From positions 16,489,387-16,553,386 of the forward strand of contig OU612069.1 in the NCBI GenBank assembly GCA_914767715.1: DNA of 64,000 bases, given 5' to 3'. Positions 1 to 34,052 of this stretch are shown in pieces. The notes beneath the pieces are model-generated. The model did not search any database, was not told the DNA's origin, and was given only the letters and a program-made list of their open reading frames with translations. This DNA comes from Membranipora membranacea (taxonomy: Eukaryota; Bryozoa; Gymnolaemata; Cheilostomatida; Membraniporidae). How positions within the stretch are numbered: the first letter of the stretch is position 1; each line of letters begins with the position of its first letter. The translations under genes and the position numbers were made by a program.

Positions 1-2502
1 TATTCAAGTAAAAGTGACAATATTGCTAAATCTGGTGTCATCAAATATTCACTGAGTGATCATTTCATGATAGTAGCTTCAAGAGAGATTGATAGAAATG
101 TTAAAATATCTAAACAAAGATGTAAGGTAACATTTTTGGATTATTCATTTGCAACACCTGAAAACATTTTTAACACATTCTCAAGGGAAAACTTTGGTTA
201 CGTACTGTATGAAAGATCAATAGACTCAATGTTTGAGAAGTTCTATAGCCATTTGAATCATCTTATATCAAAACTCGTGTTTGAGAAGACTCGTTTTGTA
301 AGAACGCATAATCTTCCAAAATGGTTGGATGATGAGGTAAAAATGAACATCAAAATCAGAGATCAACTCAAACAAAACGGTGATTGGGAAGGATATAAAA
401 AACAGCGAAATTATGTCACTAATATGATCAGACAAAAGAAGAAAAGAGCTATTTCTAATACTATTAAAGAGTCTAAAGGTAATACAAAACCTGTTTGGGA
501 TGTATTAAAGAATAAAAAGAAGAAGACTTTCCCTGCGACAAATTTGAGTGCAGATCAATTTAACAGCCATTTCACATCCATTGCAAAATCAATCACAAAG
601 AACCTTGTTGTAACAGATGAGATGACATTTCCCGTATCCAAACATAATTTGACAGACATACCACAATTCACCCCTTTCACATGTACAAGAATATTGTTCC
701 ACATTCCTGATAGTAAAAGTACAGGACCTGACAGAATTACAGTGAAGATGTTGAAGCTTGTTTGGCCTTATATTGTGGATATTGTCACCGATATGTTTAA
801 CAGGGTTTTAAGCAAAGGACAGTTCCCTTCAACATGGAAACTAGCTCGAGTTTCACCAATACATAAATCTGGGGATATAAATAACCCATCAAATTATAGG
901 CCAATTTCAGTCTTGCCTGTTCTTTCAAAAATATTTGAGAAACACATAAATCACCATCTGCAAGAATATCTCACTAAGAACAAAATCATCCATGAGCTTC
1001 AATGTGGATTTAGAAAAGGCCATTCTTGTTCAGACAGTTTATTTAAAATTATTTCAGACTCTTTGGTGGAGAAAATTAATGGAAATGTTATGACATTACT
1101 TTTTCTGGATTTTAAAAAGGCATTTGACTGTGTATCCCATGTTTTACTACACAATAAGTTGAAGGCTTGCGGCATCGGAGGGAATATGTTAAAACTTCTT
1201 GACACCTTTCTGACAGACAGAAGGCAGTTTGTTAAACTCAATAATATTGAATCTTGTAGATTGCCTATCACAATAGGGGTCCCTCAAGGTTCAATCCTAG
1301 CACCAACTTTGTTTCTCATCTTCATAAATGATTTATTAACTTCATCAAAATCAGACTCATCATCATATGCATATGCTGATGATACAGTGTTCCTGTCATC
1401 TAATAAAAACCTTCAGCAACTAAAGGCAAAGGCATCTGAAGATTTAAGTGGCATTTTGGATTGGTGCAATCGTAACCGGATGATTATAAATGTTCAGAAA
1501 TCTCATTACATGCTACTTAATATCTCAGATCCGCTTTATGACCTGGAACTGTACATAGGGCATGAAAAACTAAACAGACAGAGAACTACAAGGCTTCTGG
1601 GTTTTGTGTTGAATGACTCGCTTTCATGGCAGGATCATCTAGAGTATGTATATAAAAAGGTACAACGGAATGTTTACCTACTTCAAAATTTGAGATACTT
1701 CTTGGATATAGCAAGTGCCCGCACATTTTACTTCCAGTTTATCTATTGTCACCTTATATATGGTATCCATATCGTTGGCAACTTGTCCTGCAATAATGCC
1801 CTCAATAGATTATTTTTGTTGTAAAAACGGGCTTTACGCATTATCGCCAATGTGCATTACATCCCGTATTCATTACAAAATAAAGTACACCTATGCTGTA
1901 GTATGTTGGATAGGCCCTGGGGGCCGATGTCAGGGAGACATGCCCCAACGCACCTATGAGAGTTGTGTAACAAAAGGCCTTTTGTTTGGTGAACAAAGGA
2001 GTACAATGGCAGGCAAAGTGTGCTTGTCTGAATGCATGTTGGATTCATGTGATTGCATGCTGGGGCGCGTGTATGCTAGGCTCAGCTCTCTACTTTTGCT
2101 ACACTCATTTGTGGGTATACACAATCCACCCGCTGCTACGATATGTAGGAACCACTGGTAAAGGGTATTTCACAACTGTACTTTATTTTGTAATGTTATC
2201 TCATTTCAACCGAATCCATTACACAATCATTACAACTCCTACCTCTTCCTAAGCTTGTTTGTTATTTCACTTCACTTTTTGCGCATAAGATAAACAATTT
2301 TTTAACACCTCCATTTATATATAGAGGATTTAAAAACACTACCAAGTTCAATTTTCGTGATAAACATTTACTTTTATATCATACAGACAATCTAAGATAC
2401 AAAGTTTCTGCTACATACAATTCTTTACCGTTACATTTGAGATCTAAAGAGAAGTTCAGTTCATTCAAAACTTTACTTTTCAACCATATATTATCGACTT
2501 GA
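1..2502 (+). pseudogene. LINE ORF2: endonuclease end, reverse transcriptase, C-terminal domain (interrupted)
   Basis: Reverse transcriptase of a non-LTR element, which would copy element RNA into a nicked target. RT blocks are visible in order: SNYRPISVLPVLSKIFEK (about 892-945), GFRKGHS (about 1006-1026), FLDFKKAFD (about 1102-1128), GVPQGSILAPTLF (about 1276-1314) and the catalytic YADD at 1372-1383. The frame is open from base 1 to a TAA at 1822-1824. Residues matching the family continue directly after that stop, so it looks like a CAA-to-TAA nonsense change. The frame is then split by an insertion at 1870-2196. It resumes in the same frame at 2197 and stops at 2500-2502 after a C-terminal region containing FRDKHLLLYH. 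Non-functional as it stands. Confidence 0.88.
1870..2196. mobile_element. MITE-like element inserted in the LINE ORF
   Basis: A 327-bp block with 17-18 bp terminal inverted repeats (left end cATTACAAAATAAAGTAC at about 1871-1888, its complement at about 2178-2195). It is flanked on both sides by TAT (1867-1869 and 2197-2199). The LINE reading frame fits on both sides once one TAT and the block are discounted, which fixes the borders. The first ~75 bp recur in inverted orientation at about 27325-27395. No transposase ORF is present, so it is non-autonomous. The superfamily is not clear. Confidence 0.72.
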
Positions 2503-2636
2503 CCAACATCATTGATGATATTATTTCCCTTCTGTTTCTCTTTTTTGTTATAAGAAAAAAAATTGTTTTCTGGCACTGAGTGCAAAACATTTCGAATGAG
2601 ATGACTTTTGATGCCAATAAAAAGTATATATATATA

Positions 2637-2877
2637 TGAAATAGGGCTGGCTGTGAGTAAAGATTTCACACGCTGATCAGTACTAGTGATATGTGTGAAA
2701 AGCCGATACATTTCCTAAACTTTAAAGCTGAATACTCTCACCGTAGCCAAAGATACTAAAAAGAGTCACAGATTTTGCTGTGAAAGTAAGGGCTAGCTAA
2801 CATTAAGTCACCCTCCAACTCGCTAGCTAATATTTACTTCTTATGGTCATCAGTACGTGATCACTGAGAGCACAGAT
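2637..2877. other. Spacer between LINE and SINE, with fragment of a foldback repeat
   Basis: No gene is seen. Bases about 2790-2848 match, in reverse orientation, a repeat rich in GCTAGCTAA and TTTACT that is also found at 24170-24378 and 60362-60440. Confidence 0.45.
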
Positions 2878-3055
2878 GAGTAGGAGGTGGCTCTGTTGGT
2901 TAGAGCACGCAAGTATTGAAGGTCGTCGGTTCCGATCCAGCTGTAGTCCATTAACCAATGGGGTTCCGTTGGTCCCCAGATGTGCCCCGACATGCCTACA
3001 AACTGGCTATAACATGCTTTTGTATTTGGAAGTCATTAAAGCAACAGATGTCTCA
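2878..3055 (+). repeat. tRNA-derived SINE (family A), copy 1
   Basis: The head resembles a tRNA with an A-box-like TGGCTCTGTTGG and a B-box-like GGTTCCGATCC. It is followed by a non-tRNA body that matches the reverse complement of 61200-61376 (shared blocks such as TGGTTAGAGC and the GTCCATTAA/GTCTATTGA region). The B box is degenerate, so this is probably an old, silent copy. The downstream boundary is approximate. Confidence 0.68.
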
Positions 3056-3157
3056 CTGCCCATGCTTCAGGGCGTAGTGTGTGATAAGACACCTGTTTTA
3101 AAACAACTTTTGATCAACATGACGACGCTAACATTCTGATGAGTATCCATACACTAT

Positions 3158-3163
3158 TTTATT
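3158..3163 (-). terminator. Possible polyadenylation signal of the PICH gene
   Basis: On the minus strand this reads AATAAA, about 475 bp past the stop codon of the PICH-like gene. It is the nearest canonical hexamer I noticed. Unproven without transcript ends. Confidence 0.3.
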
Positions 3164-3637
3164 ACCATACAGTAAAAGAAACATCTAGAATAAGAATGAT
3201 AAGAGTAACATGTATAAAAATAAACTAAGTGTAAGAGTTAGAAATGAATATTGTGATAAACAGAGTTAAAATGAGAGCTTTAAACAGGTAAGATGAAAAG
3301 CAGCTCAAAGTACATAATGTCATATTCTTATGTCTCAACAAGACCATACAATATTGATTTGTTCAAGCGCAAATTCTTCCACTCATAATTGGGCATCAAA
3401 AGCTAAGCACATTTCGCTTGGTGGACTCAATGCAAGAGACCCTCAGGATAACCTATGGAGAGGTGAACATCCAGCAATAGAAACGGAATGAATCATGTAG
3501 ATCATGATCTTGCGAGAAATAATCTGAAAACGTTTTTGGCAATTTGGTTAGCCACAATCAGTCTCTGCTGTTCAGAGTTGAATTATTTTTAAATTTGAGG
3601 TTATTTCCTAGTGTGTTGTCAGTTCATATCGTTATTA

Positions 3638-26168
<22,531 letters not shown>

Positions 26169-26536
26169 CTTGTGTAATTGGTATGTGAAGCTTATGCCAT
26201 TCTCTGAGCAATAAGGTCTACGGATTACTCAAGCACGCCACCTTAAAGAGAAACGAAAATATATATTATATGTTTATATCAAACACACTGCAGCCTTCAA
26301 AAGGTCAAAGTAAGACATGTGTAACATAGCAAGTTTTAAATATGGCAACATAATGAGGTCGATTGACTGTGCTGGACACATCATATCGGTACTGAAGAAG
26401 AAGCAAGAGCAGCTATTTTATATTTGCAGCTGTGATGGGTAGATAGATACTGGTTATATATATAATATATATAATTATATAACAAGATTTTTCTCTATCC
26501 ACCCACCAAACAGAGCCAACACATGGCTAATCAGTA

Positions 26537-26638
26537 TTCAGAATCATGGGCCCCTGGGACTTACATGTCTTTACTTTGGTTGATAGTGGACATTGGCAAA
26601 GTAAAGACATGTAAGTCCCAGGGGCCCATGTTCAGAAT
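26537..26638. mobile_element. 86-bp hAT-like MITE with 8-bp target duplication
   Basis: Perfect 33-bp inverted repeats (26545-26577 and 26598-26630, outer end CATGGGCCCCTGGGAC) surround a 20-nt loop. They are flanked immediately by the direct repeat TTCAGAAT (26537-26544 and 26631-26638). An 8-bp target duplication is the hallmark of the hAT superfamily. It is non-coding and must depend on a transposase elsewhere. The perfect arms suggest a recent insertion. Confidence 0.88.
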
Positions 26639-27250
26639 GTAAATAATAATAAAATTTTAATAATGACTAAAATGGATTGGAGAGATTTGATTGAAAAGAT
26701 ACCGTGATAACCCCACTCCAAAATAAAGCTTTTGATTGCATAAATGAGGGAGTGCATACTTAATCACCTATGTGAGATCTAATGGTTGTAGGCACACCAC
26801 ATCATCAACTGGGGGATGAAACTTGCCTTGTACTTGTAGGCCTAGAATATCCACACATTACAAATTCAACACTTCCCGCCAGACTTTCTAAAAATGATGA
26901 AACTTGGTTCACGAAACCAAGAAAAAACAAAGAGGTGCTCTTAATATTTGATGACTCTTGGATATGTTTGGTAGAGGTCATTTTCAAAATGAAACTGCAC
27001 TGCCAATGAGCAAGGGTATGCCCTTGCAATGAGAATGCCCAACTAATTTCATCGTCACTTGCTTCACACTTAGTACTTTGCAATTTTCCTTCTCATCTGG
27101 AATGTTGCACCAGTTTATTCGTCTCCTGCTCCCTCCATCTTGACCGATCTTTCGCCATCTCTGCAGCTGCACTCCAGGTGTCTTTGGACATGTTTGAACA
27201 ATGAACTAGTAGTTCATTGGTTTGAAGATGGCGCAGACTCCAAGACATAG

Positions 27251-27319
27251 CACAGACAGCAGGTCACTGACAGTTGATTTGATCTCATCAAATCAACTGT
27301 CAGTGACCTGCTGTCTGTG
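27251..27319. repeat. Perfect 33-bp hairpin with 3-nt loop
   Basis: The arms 27251-27283 and 27287-27319 are exact reverse complements; the loop is CTC. Next to it (27325-27395) lies an inverted match to the left end of the element inserted in the LINE at 1870. It could be a transposon end or a small-RNA precursor; I cannot tell which. Confidence 0.75.
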
Positions 27320-27964
27320 GACATAGGCCCCCAGGGCCTACTACTTTTCCAACATACTACACTACAGCACAATTGTACTTTATTTTGTAATATGTGCCAC
27401 ACCCAAAACGACTGACTTCATGCCCAACAAGTTTCACTGCACTTGTCTTACATCTCATGTTTGACTGCCCTCCCAGGATCAGTTTCAGTAGTCCTATCAG
27501 TTTAAGTAGTACTAACATGGTCAGTAGGGTCAGATATTATGTAGTATTGTAAACTATTGCTATCAGATATTTTTGTTCAGTTTATTACTAGACCTAGCTA
27601 CACGGCAAACCACTTGCCAAACACTACCAAACTACAACACCAATCGTCCGATCTTATGCTTTTCCCAGAAAGGCGCGTCGGAGTAGCCTGAAGAAGCAGA
27701 TTACAAAATGCTGTTAAAGGCATTAAGTTTTTTGGTTTAGCAATAGCCACAGAGACTGCTATTTGACTGGAAGCTTACTTCATAGATAGAAGGAAGCAAC
27801 TCAACTGATTCAACTCTGACTCGGTGCTCCTCCATTACAGAAAAAGCCCAGTTCACTATGGGCAGTAGCCAGGATAATGAAAAAAACCCTAGAAGCAAAG
27901 GTTTTTTAGCGCACCCCATATTGTGTTCCAAGACATATTTTATGTACTTAGCCCAATCCAACAC

Positions 27965-28130
27965 TCAGGTGTTGTGAGCTGCTTGTGGCAGGTGCTGTAT
28001 GGGACATGTCTTACAGCCCACATGCTGCCCTTACAACACAAACACTAAGTCCTTGAGTGCTTCAGGACATGTCTCATACAGTACCTAGCACACATTTTTA
28101 CAACACCAGTTGCCTGAGACAGTTTTTGGT
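27965..28130. repeat. Imperfect palindrome
   Basis: The left end around ACTCAGGTGTTGTGAGC and GGTGCTGTATGGGACATGTC pairs imperfectly with GACATGTCTCATACAGTACC and ACAACACCAGTTGCCTGAG. No ORF. A decayed foldback repeat is the simplest reading. Confidence 0.5.
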
Positions 28131-28559
28131 CACCATTCTGGCATTCAGAACAGCCTATAAATTAGGCCTCTATGAATTAGGCCTCAAAACTGTCCCTCAT
28201 CGCTTGAGACGTTGTGAACGATGAGGCGTCTTATACTGCTCTACAACATCCCAAGACTTGTCATACGATGTCCCAAGACTGGTGCCCTACAACAGGTCTT
28301 GCAAGCCTTCACACACCTGTCACTAGCAGCTGGTCAAAGTGCCCTTTCAGAACTGTCTTGAGACATTGTTAGGCAGTCTTGATAATTTATTGATAAAAAC
28401 TACGCATTTCCAAGAGATTTCATCTCTTGATCAGATTACCTACAAATTCAAGCCTAAACCATTTGATGTTTCAGCTCTGAATCCTTGCCTTGAGTCTCTA
28501 TAGTATCATCATAGACTTGTCCAAGGTATCTTTACCCACAGCTGATGTGTTTGCTCTCA

Positions 28560-28732
28560 TCTTATTGGCCGTTGGGTGTAAAGAGAGCCAATGCCAGGTT
28601 TATTGAAGTACCTATTGAGATATAGTGAAGGTGAAAATGAATCACATTCACTATGATATGAATAGATACTTTAAGGAAAGTACCATCTGACCTGGCATTG
28701 GCTCTCACCGCCCACCAGCCAATCAGAGCCAC
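28560..28732. repeat. Foldback element family C, copy 2
   Basis: The ends contain GAGAGCCAATGCCAGGT and its inverse ACCTGGCATTGGCTCTC, and the interior contains AAGTACCTATTGAGAT. Best-preserved palindrome of the three family C copies. Confidence 0.75.
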
Positions 28733-29823
28733 GACCTTTCGCTAGAGTTACTGACATTTTAGAAGTCTTGTCGTGCAGCTACTTGTTTTGTGTTTTGTTA
28801 TTTGTTTGGTACCCCCAAAACAAAAGTATCAGTCTATGAGTAGTCGATATATTGGCTCTCATTTGTTTGGTTTGGATATTTTCCTGGAAGTATGATGATG
28901 AAATAAGGTTGCGAGATATGAAAACTGTGTTGGGTCAGAAGTGCAAAAACTCAAGACAAGCACAAGCGCTCTGCTGATTTCACAATCAAAATGGCCAATC
29001 AATAAACAATCTGAGGCCTCCTCCGACTTACTCTTTGTAATGTACCTCACACCCGGCCACTCGGACCCCTTTAGGCTGATACCTCAGAATTGTCTGCAGT
29101 AAAGACTGTTTCCTCTGACATCTGATCCATACATTGAACGACATTATTTTGCCCCTATGTAATAATCATCAGCACAAATACTTTACCTTCTTTTTTCTGT
29201 GCTGACTATGTTCCAGTATGATTACTGTAAGCAAAATATTTATATATGTTATAGAATTTCAATCAGTCTTTATACATGTCGTCTGGATCACCGCAAAGAA
29301 TGCAATCGGAAAAGGAACTGGAACTCAAGAAGCTTATCAATGACGAGTAAGGCCTTATCATAGCTCAAAATGTAAGTTAGTTGCCAATATCCACATTTTT
29401 AATCGCTATGGCAACAGTAATTTATGGTAACAACCTACTCATATAAAATGAGGGCATATGAAAACGCTGTGCATGTGGTTTCATCCCATCCATGGAGATT
29501 TACCACGTTGAATAAAGCTTCTGCCATGTTGATACTGCAATCTGAAAAATTGACTGGTCAACCACCTGCAAGAACTCTTGGATCTTCTATTTGTCCATGA
29601 CCTGATCATTAAGATTTATTTTAGGCTGACACAAATGAATCAATCATGGTTCAGAATGATGAAACACAAAGGGAGCGGTTGACAGGGAGACAGTTCTTCT
29701 GCACCGAGGCCTAAAGTAAGACTTTGCTAAAGCTCACTGCTGCGTTGCTAACTGTTTCATGTTTGATAATACGATGCCCGAAGATTGCACTTGCAGCCCC
29801 TTGAGTGGTTAAACATCTAGACT

Positions 29824-30002
29824 AGCCAATGAGTTGGCTCTGATATGCTGTTGGGAAGGAGAGAGCCAATGTCAGGTCAGATGGTACTTCCCTGAAAGTA
29901 CCTATTGATATATGGTAAATTTGAAAGTAATACAATTTCACTTTTAATTTCACTTACACTTATACTTACACCAATCAGTTCAGAGCCAATACATTGGCTA
30001 CC
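29824..30002. repeat. Foldback element family C, copy 3 (kinase intron 1)
   Basis: It shares GAGAGCCAATGTCAGGTCAGATGGTACTT-like sequence and AAGTACCTATTGATAT with copy 2. It lies immediately upstream of the glycine-loop exon. Confidence 0.68.
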
Positions 30003-30718
30003 TCTAGACTCCAAACATTTGTCTTATTGTTACTTGTAGAAAGATTTCAAGGAGAAAAAGTCACTATAGATAGGTGAGATGATTGGAGACGGTACATTTG
30101 GTAATGTGTATAAAGGTCGGCTCACTGATGGCAAGAACTATAAGGAACTGTGCATTAAACAGGTATATAATACCCTCCCTGAAGAACATTTATCATCCCC
30201 TCTCTTGGTACTGTAACAATCGGACTAACTTGGGATGATTGGCCTTCCACTCTCATATAGTATTACCTAACTCAAGCAGCATATCTCATTTCACGATAGC
30301 TTTATGACCAAATTGCATCATGACAAATGTTGGTACTTTTTCAATCAGGCAAAGAATGGATGTGTGCTGGCTCTGATAAGTGAACATGAGATATTATATA
30401 TGCTGGAGAAATCTCCTCATGACAACATCATTAATCGACTGTTTTTGGCACAGTGGAATGAACTTAGGATTCTTGGATTGGATTTCTTTCCAGGTGTGTA
30501 GAACAACTCCAAATGTAAGCGAATGGGATCTTGATCTAAAAAAAACATTAGTATGATTTTATGTGCTATTTTAGGGCAGCGAAAAGGGACCTATTGACAG
30601 CAAGTCCTGCATTATTTGTAAATTGAATAAGGAACATTCACATTTTCCAGTGTGATTAAAGTGATCGTAGCGCTTTTGGGTTTGAGATATTTGCTGGCGT
30701 AAATAAAACAGTATTAGT

Positions 30719-30815
30719 CTTCCTCGAATTGCGTGTGACAGAATGCCAAAAAACACCTTAAAACGCCTCTTAAATTGGTGTTTTGGGCATTCTGTTGCGC
30801 GCAATTCGAGGAAAA
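30719..30815. repeat. Hairpin repeat inside the kinase remnant
   Basis: The arm 30722-30756 (starts CCTCGAATTGCG) pairs with 30777-30811. The pairing is strong with a few mismatches, and the flanking ~25 bp on each side pair weakly. Non-coding. Confidence 0.65.
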
Positions 30816-31480
30816 CTGATACGTTATCCCATATTCTGTTGGCATTTACTGTTTCTGATATGCTTTTTCAAAGCGGCTCCGTATGTGAGACTTTTAAAAA
30901 AAAATTGTCTGGTCTGAGTGCTGGTCCTTTTGACAGCATGTCTGACGTGATGGAAAAATGATGCAAAATGTATCTACCTCTGATGGTCTATGCTGATCTT
31001 GATACATTTGTTATACTGCTGAAATTTGTGGTATGTGTCATTTAAACAGCAATATAGTGGGAAAAAGCAAAAAATTTGGCCCTTTTTATTTGAACTGTCT
31101 CAAATAAATACTTAAAATTTCGCATTATATCATCAAAGTTAAAAACCACACGCATTATGACGTGACGTAAAAAGCCACTTTGGGCTCATCAAATATTATT
31201 TTCAACCTTAAATTAGGATCGACTATGTCTCTAAGAATGAATGTATCTGTTTTTAAATTTCTAGCAATCAATGTAACGCAGCCATCAACTTGGCTAAAAT
31301 CAGCCTTCTCGGCCTCATTTCTCCGATAAAATGACGCAACGTCATCCAGTCACGTTTTTGATGAGCTATTAGCGATCAGTAGCTCAGCAGCTTTCCAACG
31401 GTATATAAAATGTCCAAATTGTTCAACGCTGGTATCATAACCTTAATCAATGCGAAGTTGTTTGAAACCCTGGTTGCCCT

Positions 31481-31827
31481 TTAATTGTGGGGCAACGTAA
31501 CGTCATTGAAAGGTGTAGAAGCAACCATTGATTTACTGACCATAATCAAGACTTTTTGTTCATAAACCATTCAATTTTGATCGGATTTTGAATTTGAAAA
31601 TTGCTTTACCATCAGCAGCATCTTGTTATCAACTTGATGTTGTTTCTTCTTCAAAAAAGTACCAAACTGTTCAGGACAAGCTGCTAACTCTAATGTAATT
31701 TTCAAACTCGAAATCCGACCAAAATTGATTGAGTTATTGACAAAAAAACCTGGATTTTGGTCAGTAAGTCAACAATAGCATCATTGCTTCTACACCTTCC
31801 AATGACGCTACCTCACCCCACAATTAA
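31481..31827. repeat. Foldback element family D, copy 1
   Basis: The left arm starts TTAATTGTGGGGCAACG and reads into CGTCATTGAAAGGTGTAGAA; the right arm is its imperfect complement ending at 31827. The right part and the flank up to about 31872 recur at 45030-45337. Non-coding. Confidence 0.75.
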
Positions 31828-32807
31828 CTGCTTCCATGCTAATGCTCCATATAGTGTCCTGTCTAGGTTTATTATTTAGTCTATGGGCATCAGAAGTAAG
31901 CTTTTGGCATCCTAGTTAACTTCCAAAATCTCAGAATGTGGAAGCTGCCATTTTGCAATCTTGTTTGTAAAGTTCGCTCAGAGAGTATGCAGTAGCCTAA
32001 GATCATAATATATATTACAGTCTAATGCACATTGTGCAAAGCCTACATTACCAACACCAATCAAGCGTGAAGAATTGAATCCAGTCAGATTGCTTGAAAG
32101 GAAGGACAACAACTCACAGTTGTACAACTACATCACATCCTATCCTAACTGCCTAGTTGAGAAAAAGTTTTCTGTTAATAGTGAAGTGATTATGGCTGCG
32201 TGACGGTAAAAGGTTAAAAGTGGTGTAATTCACTAGCTAATCAGTCCCTCATAACTCAATCTGTCTTATTAAGTGACATGAAAAACTGCTTCAAAAGTTG
32301 CCTTTGCCTTTAATGCAGACTTTGAACATGTCACAAAAACTGTTGATCTACTTTGTCTGGCAATGACAATGGCTGAGGCGGCGGTGAAGGCAGAGGTTTA
32401 TAGCGGTACTAGACTAACTTGTAAGCATTGCGCAACAAGACTCTAGCCCGTGAGAGCTACTTAGTTATAGATAACAATTGTAGGTTTCCATAATAAGCAC
32501 TAGGCTTTGTTGACTGAATGCATTGCAAAAACATCAAAAACTCTCAAGCAATCGCAAAGCTTTTTGTCCAACACCAACTTTTTCCGTGGCTCTCCTTCAC
32601 AGGCCTAGACAGATGACGAAGCTGATTGATTTTGGTGCTGCTAAGCTGATGAAGGAGCAGCCATCATTAGAATATGATCAGACACCAACCGGAACTTGCA
32701 TCTTCATGGCGCCTGAGGTATGAGAATTAACAATAACTTTTCTGCTAATTCTGTTATCTGTTTGTAGCATGTACTTTGCAGGGAAAATCTCTCTGTCTTC
32801 TGGAATA

Positions 32808-34050
32808 GTCCGGTGGCAGCCCCCTCCAATCTTATCACTTCCATCTGCACTTTTGGATGGATAAGGTTTGTCAGTTGTTTCTGGTACAGTTTTTCACGCA
32901 GATCACAATGGTCATATTGTACCTTACACTTAGTTGCACAATCGGCCGATAATAGCCAAAATCATTGTCGATAAACGGGAAAGTGATCAAAAAATTATGA
33001 TGTGATTTTAAAACATCCAAAATCAGAAAGAGCTTGTCATAATTAATGGATCTACAACTTTACATGGGTCTGCTATCATAAAAAGCCGAGATGCGGCCAA
33101 CAACGGTTGCAATACCCCTTTTTATCACCTGTGTAAAACTATCATTAAAGCAAAACTACTTTTTCAATTATGCTGCTGCCTAAAAAACAGGCTTCGAATG
33201 TTCGTATTGATCTGATTTTTTTATGGTGACTGTGTATTGACCCTCTCAACACATAACACCAGTTTTTAATGCTCTGAGTGTGTCGTTTTTCAAATAGTGC
33301 GCATTTTTAGGTTTCCTTTATAATATCATAATAATTGTCTTTATAAAGTTATCTAGCGTGTAAAGCAAAAGTTAACTCCTTCAAGTATCATCAACAAGGT
33401 GCGTAATGCTGAAAAAAAGTTTTTGGTCATTAAGATCGATAAGAACATTCGAAGTCAGCATTCGAGGCGTCTTCAAAATTGAAAAAGTAGTGTCGCTTCA
33501 ATGATAGTTATATACCGGTGATATAAGGGGGTATTGCAGCCGTTGTTGGCCACATCTCGGCTATTTACGATAGCAGACCCATGTAAACTTGTAGATCCAC
33601 TAATTATGACATGTTCTTTCAGATTTTGGATGTTTTGAAACAATATCATCAGTTTCTCATCAATCACTTTTCCTTTTGTCGTCAACGTTTTACACATTAT
33701 CACTTTTTATAAGGTTGGTCATTCACTCAATATTTGTGATATCATGCTGATATTATATCAAAAAATTACCAAGGTATGTATGAATCTGATTGCAGAGTTT
33801 TAGTAGCTCAACTCATAAGGTGAGCACAGGACAGATCTTTGAAATCTAAAAAAAACAGCAATTTTGGCCATTTTTCGGCAGCGTTTTTGGCAATTTGCTG
33901 CCTATTGCGCAACTTTGTGTAAGGTACAGCATCACCATTGCGACCGCCTCTAAAAACTACCCTAGAATCCACTTATAGAATTTATCCATCCAATTTCGTA
34001 AATGAAGTTGCGTTTCTAGCCACATCTTTGGTAAGCTGCCACCACTGGAC
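32808..34050. mobile_element. 1.24-kb foldback element (family E) with TA borders
   Basis: A long palindrome. The left end GTCCGGTGGCAGCC pairs with the right end GGCTGCCACCACTGGAC-like sequence, and pairing is traced inward through TTGGATGGATAA, TGTACCTTACAC, GATTTTGGATGTTTT and a ~150-bp well-conserved block (33030-33165 with 33480-33640). TA lies at both borders (32806-32807, 34051-34052), as expected from Tc1/mariner-type insertion, although the TA could also be the last bases of the palindrome. No transposase is seen. Confidence 0.75.
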
Positions 34051-34052
34051 TA

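Larger units (their letters stand above)
1..2636 (+). mobile_element. L2/CR1-like LINE retrotransposon, 5'-truncated by window edge
   Basis: Non-LTR retrotransposon. The open frame already runs at base 1 and carries a SDH motif near 52-63, as at the end of an AP-endonuclease domain, so the endonuclease lies mostly upstream of the window. A full reverse transcriptase follows. The frame then resumes beyond an insertion and ends at a TGA at 2500-2502. About 120 bp of 3' UTR follow, ending in AATAAA (2619-2624) and a short TA repeat, which resembles the microsatellite-like 3' ends of the L2/CR1 group. The clade call rests on motif appearance only. The copy is dead, because it has a nonsense codon and an internal insertion. 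Confidence 0.88.
26169..29275. other. Intergenic region upstream of PICH
   Basis: No credible coding exon was found. It must contain the PICH promoter, but I see no clear TATA or initiator. It holds the hAT-like MITE (26545-26630), a perfect 33-bp hairpin (27251-27319), palindromic DNA around 27965-28130 and a family C foldback (28560-28732). Confidence 0.6.
29276..32717 (+). pseudogene. Decayed protein-kinase gene
   Basis: Recognisable exons: 29276-29346 (starts MSSGSPQR, lysine/glutamate-rich), 30040-30162 (glycine loop GDGTFGNVYKG, then CIKQ with the ATP-binding lysine), about 30349-30440 (helix C region SEHEIL and HDNIINRL) and about 32603-32717 (DFG motif LIDFGAAK, then GTCIFMAPE). Splice signals flank them. 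A one-base loss just before the glycine loop (about 30073) puts an in-frame TAG before GEMIGDG when exon 1 is spliced to exon 2. No HRD catalytic-loop exon is visible in the 2.1 kb before the DFG exon, where several foldback elements sit, and no C-lobe follows APE. The FMAPE ending resembles MAP3K/TKL kinases. A remote alternative is an intact gene with exons I failed to see. Confidence 0.68.

Noticed and set aside
67-1824. Intact LINE reverse transcriptase ending at 1824
   Set aside because: Family-like residues continue past the TAA and again after the insertion to 2502, so 1824 is a nonsense codon.
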